DNA of 13,433 nucleotides from Holosporales bacterium (GTDB lineage: Bacteria > Pseudomonadota > Alphaproteobacteria > RUG11792). How positions within the stretch are numbered: position 1 is the stretch's first letter; every line of letters starts with the position of its first letter. Shown here one piece after another: positions 1-6,423 of this stretch. Below the pieces are notes generated by a model that saw nothing but the letters and a program-made list of their open reading frames with translations, did not search any database and had not been told where the DNA came from. Position numbers and translations under genes: made by a program. Location of the stretch: contig JAISID010000030.1 of the NCBI GenBank assembly GCA_031262205.1, forward strand, positions 1 to 13,433, in the 5' to 3' direction.

Positions 1-23
1 CCCCCCCCCCCCCCTTTTTTTTT
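1..23. repeat. C14/T9 homopolymer tract at window edge
   Basis: Fourteen C followed directly by nine T. Compared with the parS repeat units elsewhere in the window, the T run falls where the unit at about 11140-11150 has a shorter T run (GACTTTTTTGC), so this end lies inside a further copy of the parS repeat. The C run is not present in the other copies. It may be a slippage-prone tract or an assembly end artefact; the sequence alone cannot separate these. Confidence 0.7.
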
Positions 24-108
24 GTCTTTATGAGCATCCGTCCTAGCTTATATTCCAGCCAACGCACTAATGTTTCCTCATCTATTTTGATATTATGAAA
101 ATTGAAAA

Positions 109-124
109 TGTTTCACGTGAAACA
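109..124. promoter_or_regulatory. parS: parS centromere site 1
   Basis: Exact TGTTTCACGTGAAACA, the near-universal chromosomal parS that ParB binds as a dimer clamp-loading site. Here the symmetry extends outward to a perfect 38-bp palindrome (98-135), the longest of the seven sites in the window. Confidence 0.97.
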
Positions 125-285
125 TTTTCAATTTTTGATGTCTTCACCATGTCTTTTAGACCTGATATTCATTTTTGTTGGAAACACAGGATGTTTGCCT
201 GGCGTACGTCTTCATCCAAACTTATGTTTCGGCTAATATATTAATGCATCTATTTATCCATTTTTGTTATTGTAAAAAATGAAAA

Positions 286-301
286 TGTTTCACGTGAAAC
301 A
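286..301. promoter_or_regulatory. parS: parS centromere site 2
   Basis: Exact TGTTTCACGTGAAACA with AAAA and TTTT flanks, giving a 24-bp palindrome. It lies 177 bases after site 1 in the same repeat unit. Confidence 0.97.
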
Positions 302-357
302 TTTTGCGTTTTTGAAAAGGCGATTTGCATATTTTAAATTGGGTTAATAAAATATTT

Positions 358-386
358 TTGCTCATTTATGAAATTTGTGATATCCT
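358..386 (+). promoter_or_regulatory. Probable parAB promoter
   Basis: A weak -35 (TTGCTC, 358-363) and an extended -10 (TGA then TATCCT, 381-386) are 17 bases apart. The start point would be near 393, upstream of parS site 3 (413-428), so that parS would lie in the transcribed leader of parA. Bound and spread ParB could then repress its own operon. This is inferred from position only. Confidence 0.5.
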
Positions 387-412
387 AAATATAGTAGTGG
401 GAAATTGGAAAA

Positions 413-428
413 TGTTTCACGTGAAACA
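413..428. promoter_or_regulatory. parS: parS centromere site 3, in parA leader
   Basis: Exact TGTTTCACGTGAAACA within a 24-bp palindrome. It lies 34 bases before the parA start codon and downstream of the predicted promoter, a natural place for ParB-dependent feedback on parAB. Confidence 0.97.
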
Positions 429-462
429 TTTTGATAAATTATAATATTCATTGGGAAGGTTA

Positions 463-1245
463 ATGTCTATTAACATAGCCATTGCGAATCAAAAAGGAGG
501 AGTCGGTAAAACTACTACGGCTATTAACTTAGCGACTGCTCTTGCCGCGATCAGGAAGAAGGTGCTTCTCATAGATTTTGACCCTCAAGGCAATGCGACT
601 ACAGGGCTTGGTTTATATTCTAAAAAAATTAATACGAGTTACGATATGTTAACTCAAAGAAAAACATTACTGGAAGTAATAGTAAAAACGGACGTGCCTG
701 GGTTAACGTTAATCCCAGCGAGTATTGATTTGGTCGGCGCTGAAATTGAGTTGATTCAAGTTCAAGATCGAGAGGGTATATTAAAAAAGGCGATTGAGTT
801 ATACGAAGAAATGTTCGACTATATAATTATAGATTCGCCGCCTTCGATGGGCATATTGACTTTAAATTCTCTTGTTGCGGCTCACGGCGTTTTGGTCCCT
901 TTACAGTGCGAATACTATGCCCTTGAAGGTCTAAGTTATCTTTTGAGTTCTATTAATAAAATAAAGGCGGCGTATAATAAAGAATTAAAGTTGTTTGGGA
1001 TAGTATTAACTATGTATGATAGGCGGAATACTTTAAGTTTATCTGTTGAAAAGGATGTTAGGCAGCATTTTGGAAGGACGGTTTTTAATTGCGTAATCCC
1101 AAGAAACGTCAAAATATCCGAGGCGCCGTCGTATGGAAAATCCGTGTTAATCTACGACGTTAAATGTCAAGGAGCGCGAGCATACATGGAACTAGCAAAA
1201 GAATTTTTAGCAAAGGAGAAAAGCGAACAATGGAGCAAAAATTAG
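463..1245 (+). CDS. parA: Chromosome-partitioning ATPase ParA/Soj
   Basis: ParA is a deviant-Walker P-loop ATPase. It binds DNA non-specifically as an ATP dimer on the nucleoid and is released by ParB, moving parS-ParB complexes apart. With the ATG start the protein is 260 residues, normal for Soj. Visible motifs are the deviant Walker A KGGVGKTT (11-18), the A' box IDFDPQG (37-43), the Walker B region IIIDSPPSMG (121-130), LTMYDRR (182-188) and the family signature IPRNVKISEAPSYG (212-225). The YDVKCQGARAY end (231-241) is typical of alphaproteobacterial ParA. The ATG at 463 is preferred over the in-frame TTG at 451, because GGGAAGG at 453-459 would then serve as ribosome-binding site, although its spacing is short. 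It overlaps parB by 16 bases. Confidence 0.96.
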   Translation: MSINIAIANQKGGVGKTTTAINLATALAAIRKKVLLIDFDPQGNATTGLGLYSKKINTSYDMLTQRKTLLEVIVKTDVPGLTLIPASIDLVGAEIELIQVQDREGILKKAIELYEEMFDYIIIDSPPSMGILTLNSLVAAHGVLVPLQCEYYALEGLSYLLSSINKIKAAYNKELKLFGIVLTMYDRRNTLSLSVEKDVRQHFGRTVFNCVIPRNVKISEAPSYGKSVLIYDVKCQGARAYMELAKEFLAKEKSEQWSKN

Positions 1246-2126
1246 GAAGGGGGTTGTCGGCGTTGCTCGGCGATCAGAATGAGGAAGAATCTCACGTTTC
1301 AATCGGAAATGGGAAGTTGGACATAAATTTAATCGCGCCAAATGAAGAGCAGCCGCGTAAGTATTTTGACGCAGAAAAATTGAAAGAATTAGCAGGATCG
1401 ATTTCATTACACGGCGTACTTCAGCCTATTGCTGTTCGTAAAAAGGGAGATAAATACGAAATAGTCGCCGGGGAAAGAAGATGGAGAGCTTCAAAAATTG
1501 CCGGATTAACCGAGGTGCCAGTCTATATTTTGAATTGCCAAGATTCGGAAACAATGACGCTTGCGTTAATTGAGAACTTACAACGCGCCGATTTAAATCC
1601 CATTGAAGAAGCCGAAGCGATGAGGCATTTAATGTTATCTTGCGAATGTCGCCAGGAAGACCTCGCCGTTATGTTGTGTAAGAGCAGGAGTTACATCGGG
1701 AATGCCTTGAGACTGTTGTCTCTTCCCGAAAGAGTACGAGAGTTAATAAGGGTTGGTAGATTAACCGCCGGCCATGGAAGATGCTTAATCGGAGTGCAAA
1801 ACGCCGAGGAAATCGCAGGAATTGCCGCTCAAGAAGGGTGGAATGTTAGGCAACTTGAAAGCTCTATGAAAGATCTTCGGGCAGGAGATAAAACCATCCC
1901 TTCGGTAGACGGAATCGCCGCAAGGCCTGTCTCGACGAAATTCGGTACGCCGATTGATACGCATCAAGCTCCCGAAGCGGTGGAAATAGCGGTTAGGGTC
2001 GCCGAAGCATTAAAGATCGAGACAAAACTTAAGGTAACAAAAAAAGGCGGAGTTTTCACATTGATTTGTAAGTCGTGCGAAGAGTTAGAGGAGCTAGTTG
2101 AAAAATTGGTGTCGCTCGGGGAATGA
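1230..2126 (+). CDS. parB: Chromosome-partitioning protein ParB/Spo0J
   Basis: ParB is a CTP-dependent DNA clamp that loads at parS, spreads along flanking DNA and stimulates ParA ATPase. It has 298 residues. The N-terminal ParA-contact motif KLGRGLSALLG is at 4-14. The CTP-binding domain follows with QPRKYFD (41-47), GVLQPIAVR (62-70), the GERRWRA box (81-87) and ENLQR (115-119). The parS-recognition helix-turn-helix is at about 141-166, and TAGHGRCLIGV at 179-189 corresponds to the usual SAGHARALL motif. The dimerisation domain is at about 255-298. The ATG at 1230 is chosen over an in-frame upstream ATG (1164), which lies deep inside parA and would add 22 residues before the conserved N-terminus. 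GGAG at 1215-1218 is the likely ribosome-binding site. It is cotranscribed with parA. Confidence 0.96.
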   Translation: MEQKLGRGLSALLGDQNEEESHVSIGNGKLDINLIAPNEEQPRKYFDAEKLKELAGSISLHGVLQPIAVRKKGDKYEIVAGERRWRASKIAGLTEVPVYILNCQDSETMTLALIENLQRADLNPIEEAEAMRHLMLSCECRQEDLAVMLCKSRSYIGNALRLLSLPERVRELIRVGRLTAGHGRCLIGVQNAEEIAGIAAQEGWNVRQLESSMKDLRAGDKTIPSVDGIAARPVSTKFGTPIDTHQAPEAVEIAVRVAEALKIETKLKVTKKGGVFTLICKSCEELEELVEKLVSLGE

Positions 2127-2132
2127 CATGTG

Positions 2133-2162
2133 AGGTAGGTTCTTACCTGTCCCCTCTCTTTT
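2133..2162 (+). terminator. Possible weak terminator after parB
   Basis: AGGTAG/TTACCT (2133-2148) can form a six-pair stem including one G-T pair with a four-base loop. It is followed by a pyrimidine-rich CCCCTCTCTTTT instead of a clean T run, and starts seven bases after the parB stop codon. Stability is marginal, so it may be only an attenuating hairpin. Confidence 0.3.
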
Positions 2163-2457
2163 AGACGGCAATAAAAATATCTTAATCCGCCATTAATTGT
2201 AATAAATATTACGATATATGATTTGTTTGTGAAATATTTAAAGCGTTAGGATGTGGTTGCTAAATCATAAAATGTTTCACGTGAAACATTTTTATAATTA
2301 TGGGGAATTACAGTTCCCAACTTAAAACTAGATAAAGAAACCATAAAAATGATAGCTCGTTCGCTTCTGAGGAGAAAATTGATATAGAAATACAACTTCT
2401 CATTTCTGAAGGCTGTTGGTAATACTAACGGTAATGAAATTTTGATTTAGCGAAAGA
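2163..2457. other. Non-coding spacer with one parS
   Basis: AT-rich spacer between parB and the secreted peptidase gene. Besides parS site 4 it has a small inverted repeat GGGAA/TTCCC (2303-2318). I see no convincing promoter for the downstream gene. A stretch before 2424 reads open without a start codon (ending ...ISEGCW then stop) and could be a decayed gene end, but this is too short to assert. Confidence 0.6.
2273..2288. promoter_or_regulatory. parS: parS centromere site 4
   Basis: Exact TGTTTCACGTGAAACA in a 24-bp palindrome, downstream of parB. Unlike sites 1-2 and 5-7 it is not embedded in a recognisable copy of the long repeat. Confidence 0.97.
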
Positions 2458-3879
2458 ATGTTAAGAATGAGAAAGTTTTGTAGAAACATAATAGGCGGGA
2501 TTTTAGTTTTATACGCCGCAGTCGTTAATATAGGTCTTGAAGCCGCCGCTACGGTTACGTTTCCTGCCAACACTCCGAAGAGAGTTGGAGTTATAGCGGC
2601 GGGAGCCGTGGTTCCGATGGCTAATAACCCAGGGGATCAATTTACTCACATACAAATTCCAACGCCTGCGGTTGGAGGAAATGCAGATATCTATTTCCCA
2701 GTGAATGGTAATCAACCTAAGACTAGACAGGCAGCAAGATGGTCGTGCGCGAACGTTCAACCTGGTATTCTTAACTCGCCGATTACTGATTGGTACATGG
2801 AAATGTTTGGATGGGTTAATCCAGCGGCTGGCGCTGCTCCACCAATGGGATTTGCTCCGCTTGTAGGTGTTCCCGTAGTACCTGGAGGTCAAGGCACTGC
2901 TCCGATAATAACTTTAGACCCAGCGACTATGACTGCTCCAGGTCTACCGGCTCCGGTTGGTTATGCGAGCAGAGCGGCTGCTTTCTGGGGTAGTTTTCGT
3001 ACTATGGCATCTGATCCGGTTGGAAGGGTAAGGTTATACAGGTTATTGATGGAGATCAGGAGACAGGATGCTGGAAACATAGGAAGATGCGGCGATGGGA
3101 TAAATCCTGGGGGTGAAACTTTATTTAGAAGAAATCAATGTAGATCAATTAGAGTCGTTTATTCATGGAGTGGATGTGCATTTGTCCAGGGAAGTAGAGA
3201 AATAAGGGTTGATCCAATAAGAAGAAACTCAATTACTGTTAGGATAAATGCAGCTGCAAATACAATAGATACTGCAACGGATGCTCCTTCTCCTTTGGAT
3301 GTCGGTCTATATCATGAGATGGGACATTGGTACAGATTTTTAAGACATCCTGTTAGATACTTTCAAGAAACTATCTATTCTCGTACGGTACCTACACAAC
3401 CTCAATATGTAGAAGTGTATTATTACGGCAATACCAATAGCGAATATCGTACTTGGGGAGGAATAGATAATGAGGAGATAGCGAATATATTAGGTATTCC
3501 GGACTGTCGTGGACATGAGTTAGTAGATTTATTGCATCCAGATGCTTTACGGCCTACGCCGCCTCCAGGAGGAGGAATTCAAATTCAAGTACCATATTGT
3601 CGCTGTTTCCCATTTTTTATGCGAACTTGGTATTTGCCTATTTACTACGAAGGAGACAATGAATCGGAAAATGTATATAGAATATCTAGAAGCACCGGAG
3701 TAGCGGGAGGTCTGAGAATGCGTTTCGGGCATAGCGACGCAATAAGCCCAGTTTCTATTGCAGGAGGAATACCTCCCAGATTTAGGCTGGCTCATTTGAC
3801 TGCGGCTCGTTGTTACGAGGATATTGTAGGTCATGCGCCAGTTAATTGGAACTTAGTTTCTGGCCAGGCTGCTCAGTGA
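2458..3879 (+). CDS. Secreted lysine-depleted HExxH metallopeptidase-like protein
   Basis: 473 residues. The N-terminus has basic residues (MLRMRKFCRN) and a hydrophobic stretch (about 11-27), followed by EAAA, so a Sec signal peptide with cleavage near 28-31 is likely. Residues 32-170 are rich in Pro, Gly and Ala. The catalytic signature HEMGHWYRFLRH sits at 286-297: H286, E287 and H290 form HExxH, and H297 or E339/E340 (DNEEIAN) could be the third zinc ligand. HExxH, then a downstream EE, then an ILGIP stretch recalls the M91/NleD effector peptidases, but this is only a resemblance. Only three lysines occur (K6, K41, K88) against about 39 arginines, mostly AGA/AGG codons, so the last 385 residues lack lysine. 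The mature part has eight cysteines (97, 211, 228, 240, 350, 381, 383, 452). It is probably exported to the periplasm, medium or host. ATG 2467 is an alternative start; neither has a strong ribosome-binding site. Confidence 0.85.
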   Translation: MLRMRKFCRNIIGGILVLYAAVVNIGLEAAATVTFPANTPKRVGVIAAGAVVPMANNPGDQFTHIQIPTPAVGGNADIYFPVNGNQPKTRQAARWSCANVQPGILNSPITDWYMEMFGWVNPAAGAAPPMGFAPLVGVPVVPGGQGTAPIITLDPATMTAPGLPAPVGYASRAAAFWGSFRTMASDPVGRVRLYRLLMEIRRQDAGNIGRCGDGINPGGETLFRRNQCRSIRVVYSWSGCAFVQGSREIRVDPIRRNSITVRINAAANTIDTATDAPSPLDVGLYHEMGHWYRFLRHPVRYFQETIYSRTVPTQPQYVEVYYYGNTNSEYRTWGGIDNEEIANILGIPDCRGHELVDLLHPDALRPTPPPGGGIQIQVPYCRCFPFFMRTWYLPIYYEGDNESENVYRISRSTGVAGGLRMRFGHSDAISPVSIAGGIPPRFRLAHLTAARCYEDIVGHAPVNWNLVSGQAAQ

Positions 3880-3885
3880 AAAGGA

Positions 3886-3914
3886 TTGACAGTTTATTTA
3901 CTATTTTATATAAT
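3886..3914 (+). promoter_or_regulatory. Perfect-consensus sigma-70 promoter
   Basis: TTGACA (3886-3891) and TATAAT (3909-3914) separated by exactly 17 bases, a full consensus match. It begins seven bases after the peptidase stop codon and would start transcription near 3921, giving a leader of about 28 bases for the 158-residue secreted protein. Confidence 0.88.
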
Positions 3915-3948
3915 GTTAAAGGTTTATTTTATAGAGAGGTGTTTTATT

Positions 3949-4425
3949 ATGAAAAAGGTAAATTTTTTTAAAATGTTGACGGTTGCTTCTTTTTTATGTT
4001 GTGTTAATGTTGGTTCTGCTAGTAATAGTATGCAAATGTTGTGTAGTTCACAATCGGAGATGCGTACGGCGTTGAGTAAGTTAAAAGAAATGGGGATAAC
4101 CAGAAGTAGTGTTGAAGTTTTTAGTGCAAGTATACAAGGGTACACAGAGCCATTAATTCAAATGATTGCAGAACACTCAGAATGTGATCCTGAAGGCGAA
4201 ATATTACTTGCAATAAGCTATCTTTCAGATATCAAGGAAATTGTGGATGAAGTATTAAATTATCATGAGCATCCATCTAGTGAGCAAAAGACGAAATTGT
4301 TAGGATATGCAAGTACTTACGGCGGTGAAATGGGCAAACTCATAGATTCCGAAATAAAAGCTGGAGAAGTAGCTCAACAATCGACACGTTGGTGGTGGCA
4401 AAGGAGCAGTCGAGTTGGCAGTTGA
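3949..4425 (+). CDS. Small secreted protein of unknown function
   Basis: 158 residues; I do not recognise a family. The start is the ATG at 3949, with AGAGG at 3935-3939 as ribosome-binding site. An in-frame upstream start at 3886 is rejected because it coincides with the -35 box. The signal peptide has MKKVNFFK, then a hydrophobic core (LTVASFLCCVNV, 10-21), then GSA with likely cleavage after A24. FLCC does not fit a lipobox, so it is probably not a lipoprotein. The mature part looks mostly helical (about 35-75 and 83-105), with one Cys pair candidate (C32, C79), and ends in a basic aromatic tail RWWWQRSSRVGS (147-158) holding all its tryptophans. It is monocistronic, with a consensus promoter and a strong terminator, so it is likely abundant. 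Next to a putative secreted peptidase it could be an effector, a substrate or a partner; this is inference. Confidence 0.8.
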   Translation: MKKVNFFKMLTVASFLCCVNVGSASNSMQMLCSSQSEMRTALSKLKEMGITRSSVEVFSASIQGYTEPLIQMIAEHSECDPEGEILLAISYLSDIKEIVDEVLNYHEHPSSEQKTKLLGYASTYGGEMGKLIDSEIKAGEVAQQSTRWWWQRSSRVGS

Positions 4426-4452
4426 AGAACAAGCGCAATATAAATCATTCTC

Positions 4453-4488
4453 AAGCATGTCTTTTAATTTGAAAAGGCATGCTTTTTT
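4453..4488 (+). terminator. Strong rho-independent terminator
   Basis: AAGCATG (4453-4459) pairs with CATGCTT (4478-4484), then a T-G pair, then CTTTT with AAAAG. This makes a 13-pair stem with a six-base loop and ends in a run of six T (4483-4488). It closes the small secreted-protein unit 28 bases after its stop codon. Confidence 0.9.
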
Positions 4489-4524
4489 ATATAGGAGTCG
4501 TCAATCGAGGGATGGGCAACGTTT

Positions 4525-4553
4525 TTGCTACGAAGGGTTCCGCGTGTTATGAT
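4525..4553 (+). promoter_or_regulatory. Probable dapF-tssA promoter
   Basis: TTGCTA (4525-4530, four of six consensus) and TATGAT (4548-4553, five of six) with 17-base spacing and a TGT extended -10 just before. It sits between the upstream terminator and dapF, giving a leader of about 29 bases. Confidence 0.65.
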
Positions 4554-4588
4554 AGTGGCGATTGAGGTTTACGCGTTAACTGTTTCAC

Positions 4589-5296
4589 ATGAAGTTTACT
4601 AAGGCTCAGACGAACGGCAACGATTTTGTCATAGTAAATAAAGAACTGGCCTGCGGCGTCGAGCGGTCTTATATAAAAAAGTTGGCGAGCAGGCAATTCG
4701 GAATCGGGTGCGATCAAGTTATTTTCGTTGGAAAAGGCGTAGGCAATCGCTACGTCGCAGAAGTTTTTAACCAAGACGGCTCGGAAGCTCGCATGTGCGG
4801 AAACGGAGCTTGTGCGGTTGGCAAGTATGTAAAAGAGGTTTTAAAAGACAGAAACGCCGACAAGATCGAACTGCTGATTTCTGGGGCCGTATACCAGGTT
4901 TGGTCAAACGACAAGGAATTTACGGTTAGTTTTCCAAGGCCTGAAATCGTCGGCAAAAACATGGTACTCACTGGAAACAAACATTTGGTCTTGCAGGTTG
5001 AAAATATTGAGAACATTGAAAACCTCGATAATCTTTTGGCGGAACATAAGGACTGTAATTTGCATTTTGCGAAACTTATTAACGAGAAGACTATTAGATT
5101 GAAAACCTTCGAAAGAGGCGTCGGGCAGACGACGGCTTGCGGCAGCGGGGCGGTCGCCGTTACGTTTTTGCTGAACCTTCAGGGGAAAATCCGAGTGGTT
5201 CACGACGGAGGCGAATCGATAGTCGAGGTTTTTGGCGATTCTGTTAACCTGACGACTACGCCGATCCTTACGTTCGAAGGAACGACGTATGAATAG
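4589..5296 (+). CDS. dapF: Diaminopimelate epimerase
   Basis: DapF converts LL- to meso-diaminopimelate in the cytoplasm, for peptidoglycan crosslinks and lysine synthesis, with a two-cysteine acid/base pair. The protein has 235 residues, shorter than the usual ~270. Motifs are NGNDFVIV (9-16, normally GNDFVV), the first catalytic cysteine in MCGNGACAVGKYV (C70 of CGNG), GNKHLV (129-134, normally GNPHxV) and the second cysteine in ERGVGQTTACGSGA (C184). Both halves of the fold are present, so the shortness reflects loop trimming, not truncation. The start lies inside a degenerate parS-like half site and lacks a clear ribosome-binding site. It overlaps tssA by 8 bases. Confidence 0.94.
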   Translation: MKFTKAQTNGNDFVIVNKELACGVERSYIKKLASRQFGIGCDQVIFVGKGVGNRYVAEVFNQDGSEARMCGNGACAVGKYVKEVLKDRNADKIELLISGAVYQVWSNDKEFTVSFPRPEIVGKNMVLTGNKHLVLQVENIENIENLDNLLAEHKDCNLHFAKLINEKTIRLKTFERGVGQTTACGSGAVAVTFLLNLQGKIRVVHDGGESIVEVFGDSVNLTTTPILTFEGTTYE

Positions 5297-6356
5297 AATT
5301 AGCTACGAAATAGGCGACGTTCTCGCGGAAATCCAAGGCTCGCCAGACGGGGTTGGTTACGACGTCGCATTTTCGAAAGTTTACGACGAGATAAAAGAGG
5401 CTAGGTTTGAGGAGGACGATTCCGTTTCGTTTGGAATCTGGCAAAGGGAATTGAAAAAGGCGGATTGGGCGTTGATGGAGAGGTTGGCTTTTAAGGCTCT
5501 TGCGGAAAAATCTAAGGATTTGCAAATCTTGGGTTGGTTCGTCGAATCGCTGGCGGCTCAAGACGGCTTTTCCGGCATAGCAAGGGGAATCGAGGCTCTG
5601 ACGGGGTTTGTAAAATTATTTTGGAGGAAAAGTTATCCAAAATTGGAAGACGGCTCTTCCGACGAGGAACAGAAATTTAGGATATTGGACTGGATATACG
5701 AGACCCTTGCGAAGAGGTCAAAACTTATTCCTATTGTTAAACATAACGGCGAGGAGATTAACTTATACAACTACGACTATGCGGTCGAGTTGAAGAACAA
5801 GGTTTTGAAAGCGCCTAACTCGGCCTCTCAAATATTGGAGGCGGCTAAAAAGAACGGCGTAAAAACAATCGACGACATTCAAGGTATATTGGATGCAGTC
5901 GAGTGGAGCGTTTTTGAGGAGACGCAGGGCTATATTCAGAAAATTGAAATGCGGAAGGAAGAATTTGCCGAGGCTGTCGCTTTGGCGTCTAAAGAACATA
6001 GCGGCGGCGTTTTTGCGAGCTTAACAGGCAACTTGGCGAGCATCGATAAGATAATTTCCGCGATTCCGCAGCGAAAGGAAAGATTACGGCGGGAAGAGGT
6101 TCATTTGCAAAAAGAAATTCCCTCAAAAGAAGAAATAAGAACGGATGTTCCGAAGAAGATTCAGATCGACCGAGACGGTATTTACAATCAAATCGCCTCC
6201 CTCGCCAAGGAACTTGCTGTTATAGAAAAGCACAGCCCAAGCTCGCATATCTTGAATCTTATGGTTTCGTGGAAAGACAAAAATCTTTTTGAAATAATTA
6301 ACGATCTAAAAACCGGCGATTCAGACGCCCACCGCCTGCTGAAATTTTTGGTGTAA
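5289..6356 (+). CDS. tssA: Type VI secretion protein TssA (ImpA family)
   Basis: TssA proteins cap or organise the growing sheath-tube of the type VI secretion system at the baseplate. This one has 355 residues. The ImpA N-terminal domain occupies about residues 18-150. It shows the pattern ADW..M..LAFKALAEKSKDLQI (58-80), then GFSGIARGIEALTGFVKLFW (93-112) and YPKLED, closely following the family pattern of pre-sheath organisers. The C-terminal part, about 290-355, has the family's 'A...IEKHSPSSHIL....W....LFEIINDL' layout. The charged middle (about 205-290) is probably a linker. GAAGGAA at 5276-5282 is a good ribosome-binding site and the start overlaps the dapF end (ATGAATAG), so translational coupling is likely. 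No other type VI gene is in the window, so the rest must be elsewhere or the system is split. Confidence 0.85.
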   Translation: MNRISYEIGDVLAEIQGSPDGVGYDVAFSKVYDEIKEARFEEDDSVSFGIWQRELKKADWALMERLAFKALAEKSKDLQILGWFVESLAAQDGFSGIARGIEALTGFVKLFWRKSYPKLEDGSSDEEQKFRILDWIYETLAKRSKLIPIVKHNGEEINLYNYDYAVELKNKVLKAPNSASQILEAAKKNGVKTIDDIQGILDAVEWSVFEETQGYIQKIEMRKEEFAEAVALASKEHSGGVFASLTGNLASIDKIISAIPQRKERLRREEVHLQKEIPSKEEIRTDVPKKIQIDRDGIYNQIASLAKELAVIEKHSPSSHILNLMVSWKDKNLFEIINDLKTGDSDAHRLLKFLV

Positions 6357-6416
6357 CTTTGCCTATGTTTACTAAAGGACATTACTGCGGCAATAGCAAA
6401 TATTTGTTAAATATTA

Positions 6417-6422
6417 TATAAT
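6417..6422 (+). promoter_or_regulatory. Possible -10 element before the RloC-like ATPase gene
   Basis: A perfect TATAAT lies just before the first possible start codon (TTG 6424). The matching -35 (TAGCAA, 6394-6399, 17-base spacing) is poor. If used, transcription starts near 6429 and translation would have to begin at a later codon such as TTG 6460. In AT-rich DNA a chance match is possible. Confidence 0.35.
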
Positions 6423-6423
6423 C

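Larger units (their letters stand above)
24..301. repeat. Left parS-bearing tandem repeat (about 177 bp unit)
   Basis: Two successive diverged units, each ending in a perfect parS (starts 109 and 286, 177 bases apart). Shared blocks with the right-hand array include a CTGAT..TT.ATTTTTGTTGGAAACA stretch (161-189 here, 11114-11141 there, about 25 of 28 bases equal), a GGC.AATATA.TAATGC block, and a TTTTTG..ATTATGAAAATTG-type block just before parS. No open reading frame is preserved. The third parS (413) is only 127 bases on and its spacer carries the parA promoter instead of the repeat. Confidence 0.7.

Noticed and set aside
253..261. TTATCCATT as a DnaA box, and an origin of replication near parAB
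   Set aside because: It misses the last bases of TTATCCACA, stands alone, and is part of the parS repeat; no cluster or AT-rich unwinding element with further boxes was seen.
1164..1229. Upstream in-frame start for parB
   Set aside because: It lies inside parA and adds 22 residues before the conserved ParB N-terminus; ATG 1230 fits the family.
3886..3948. Longer N-terminus for the 158-residue secreted protein
   Set aside because: The proposed TTG start is the -35 box itself and lies upstream of the predicted transcript start; ATG 3949 has the ribosome-binding site and signal peptide.
4581..4596. TGTTTCACATGAAGTT resembling an eighth parS over the dapF start codon
   Set aside because: Only the left half matches; four of sixteen bases differ and the palindrome is lost, and ParB tolerates few changes.
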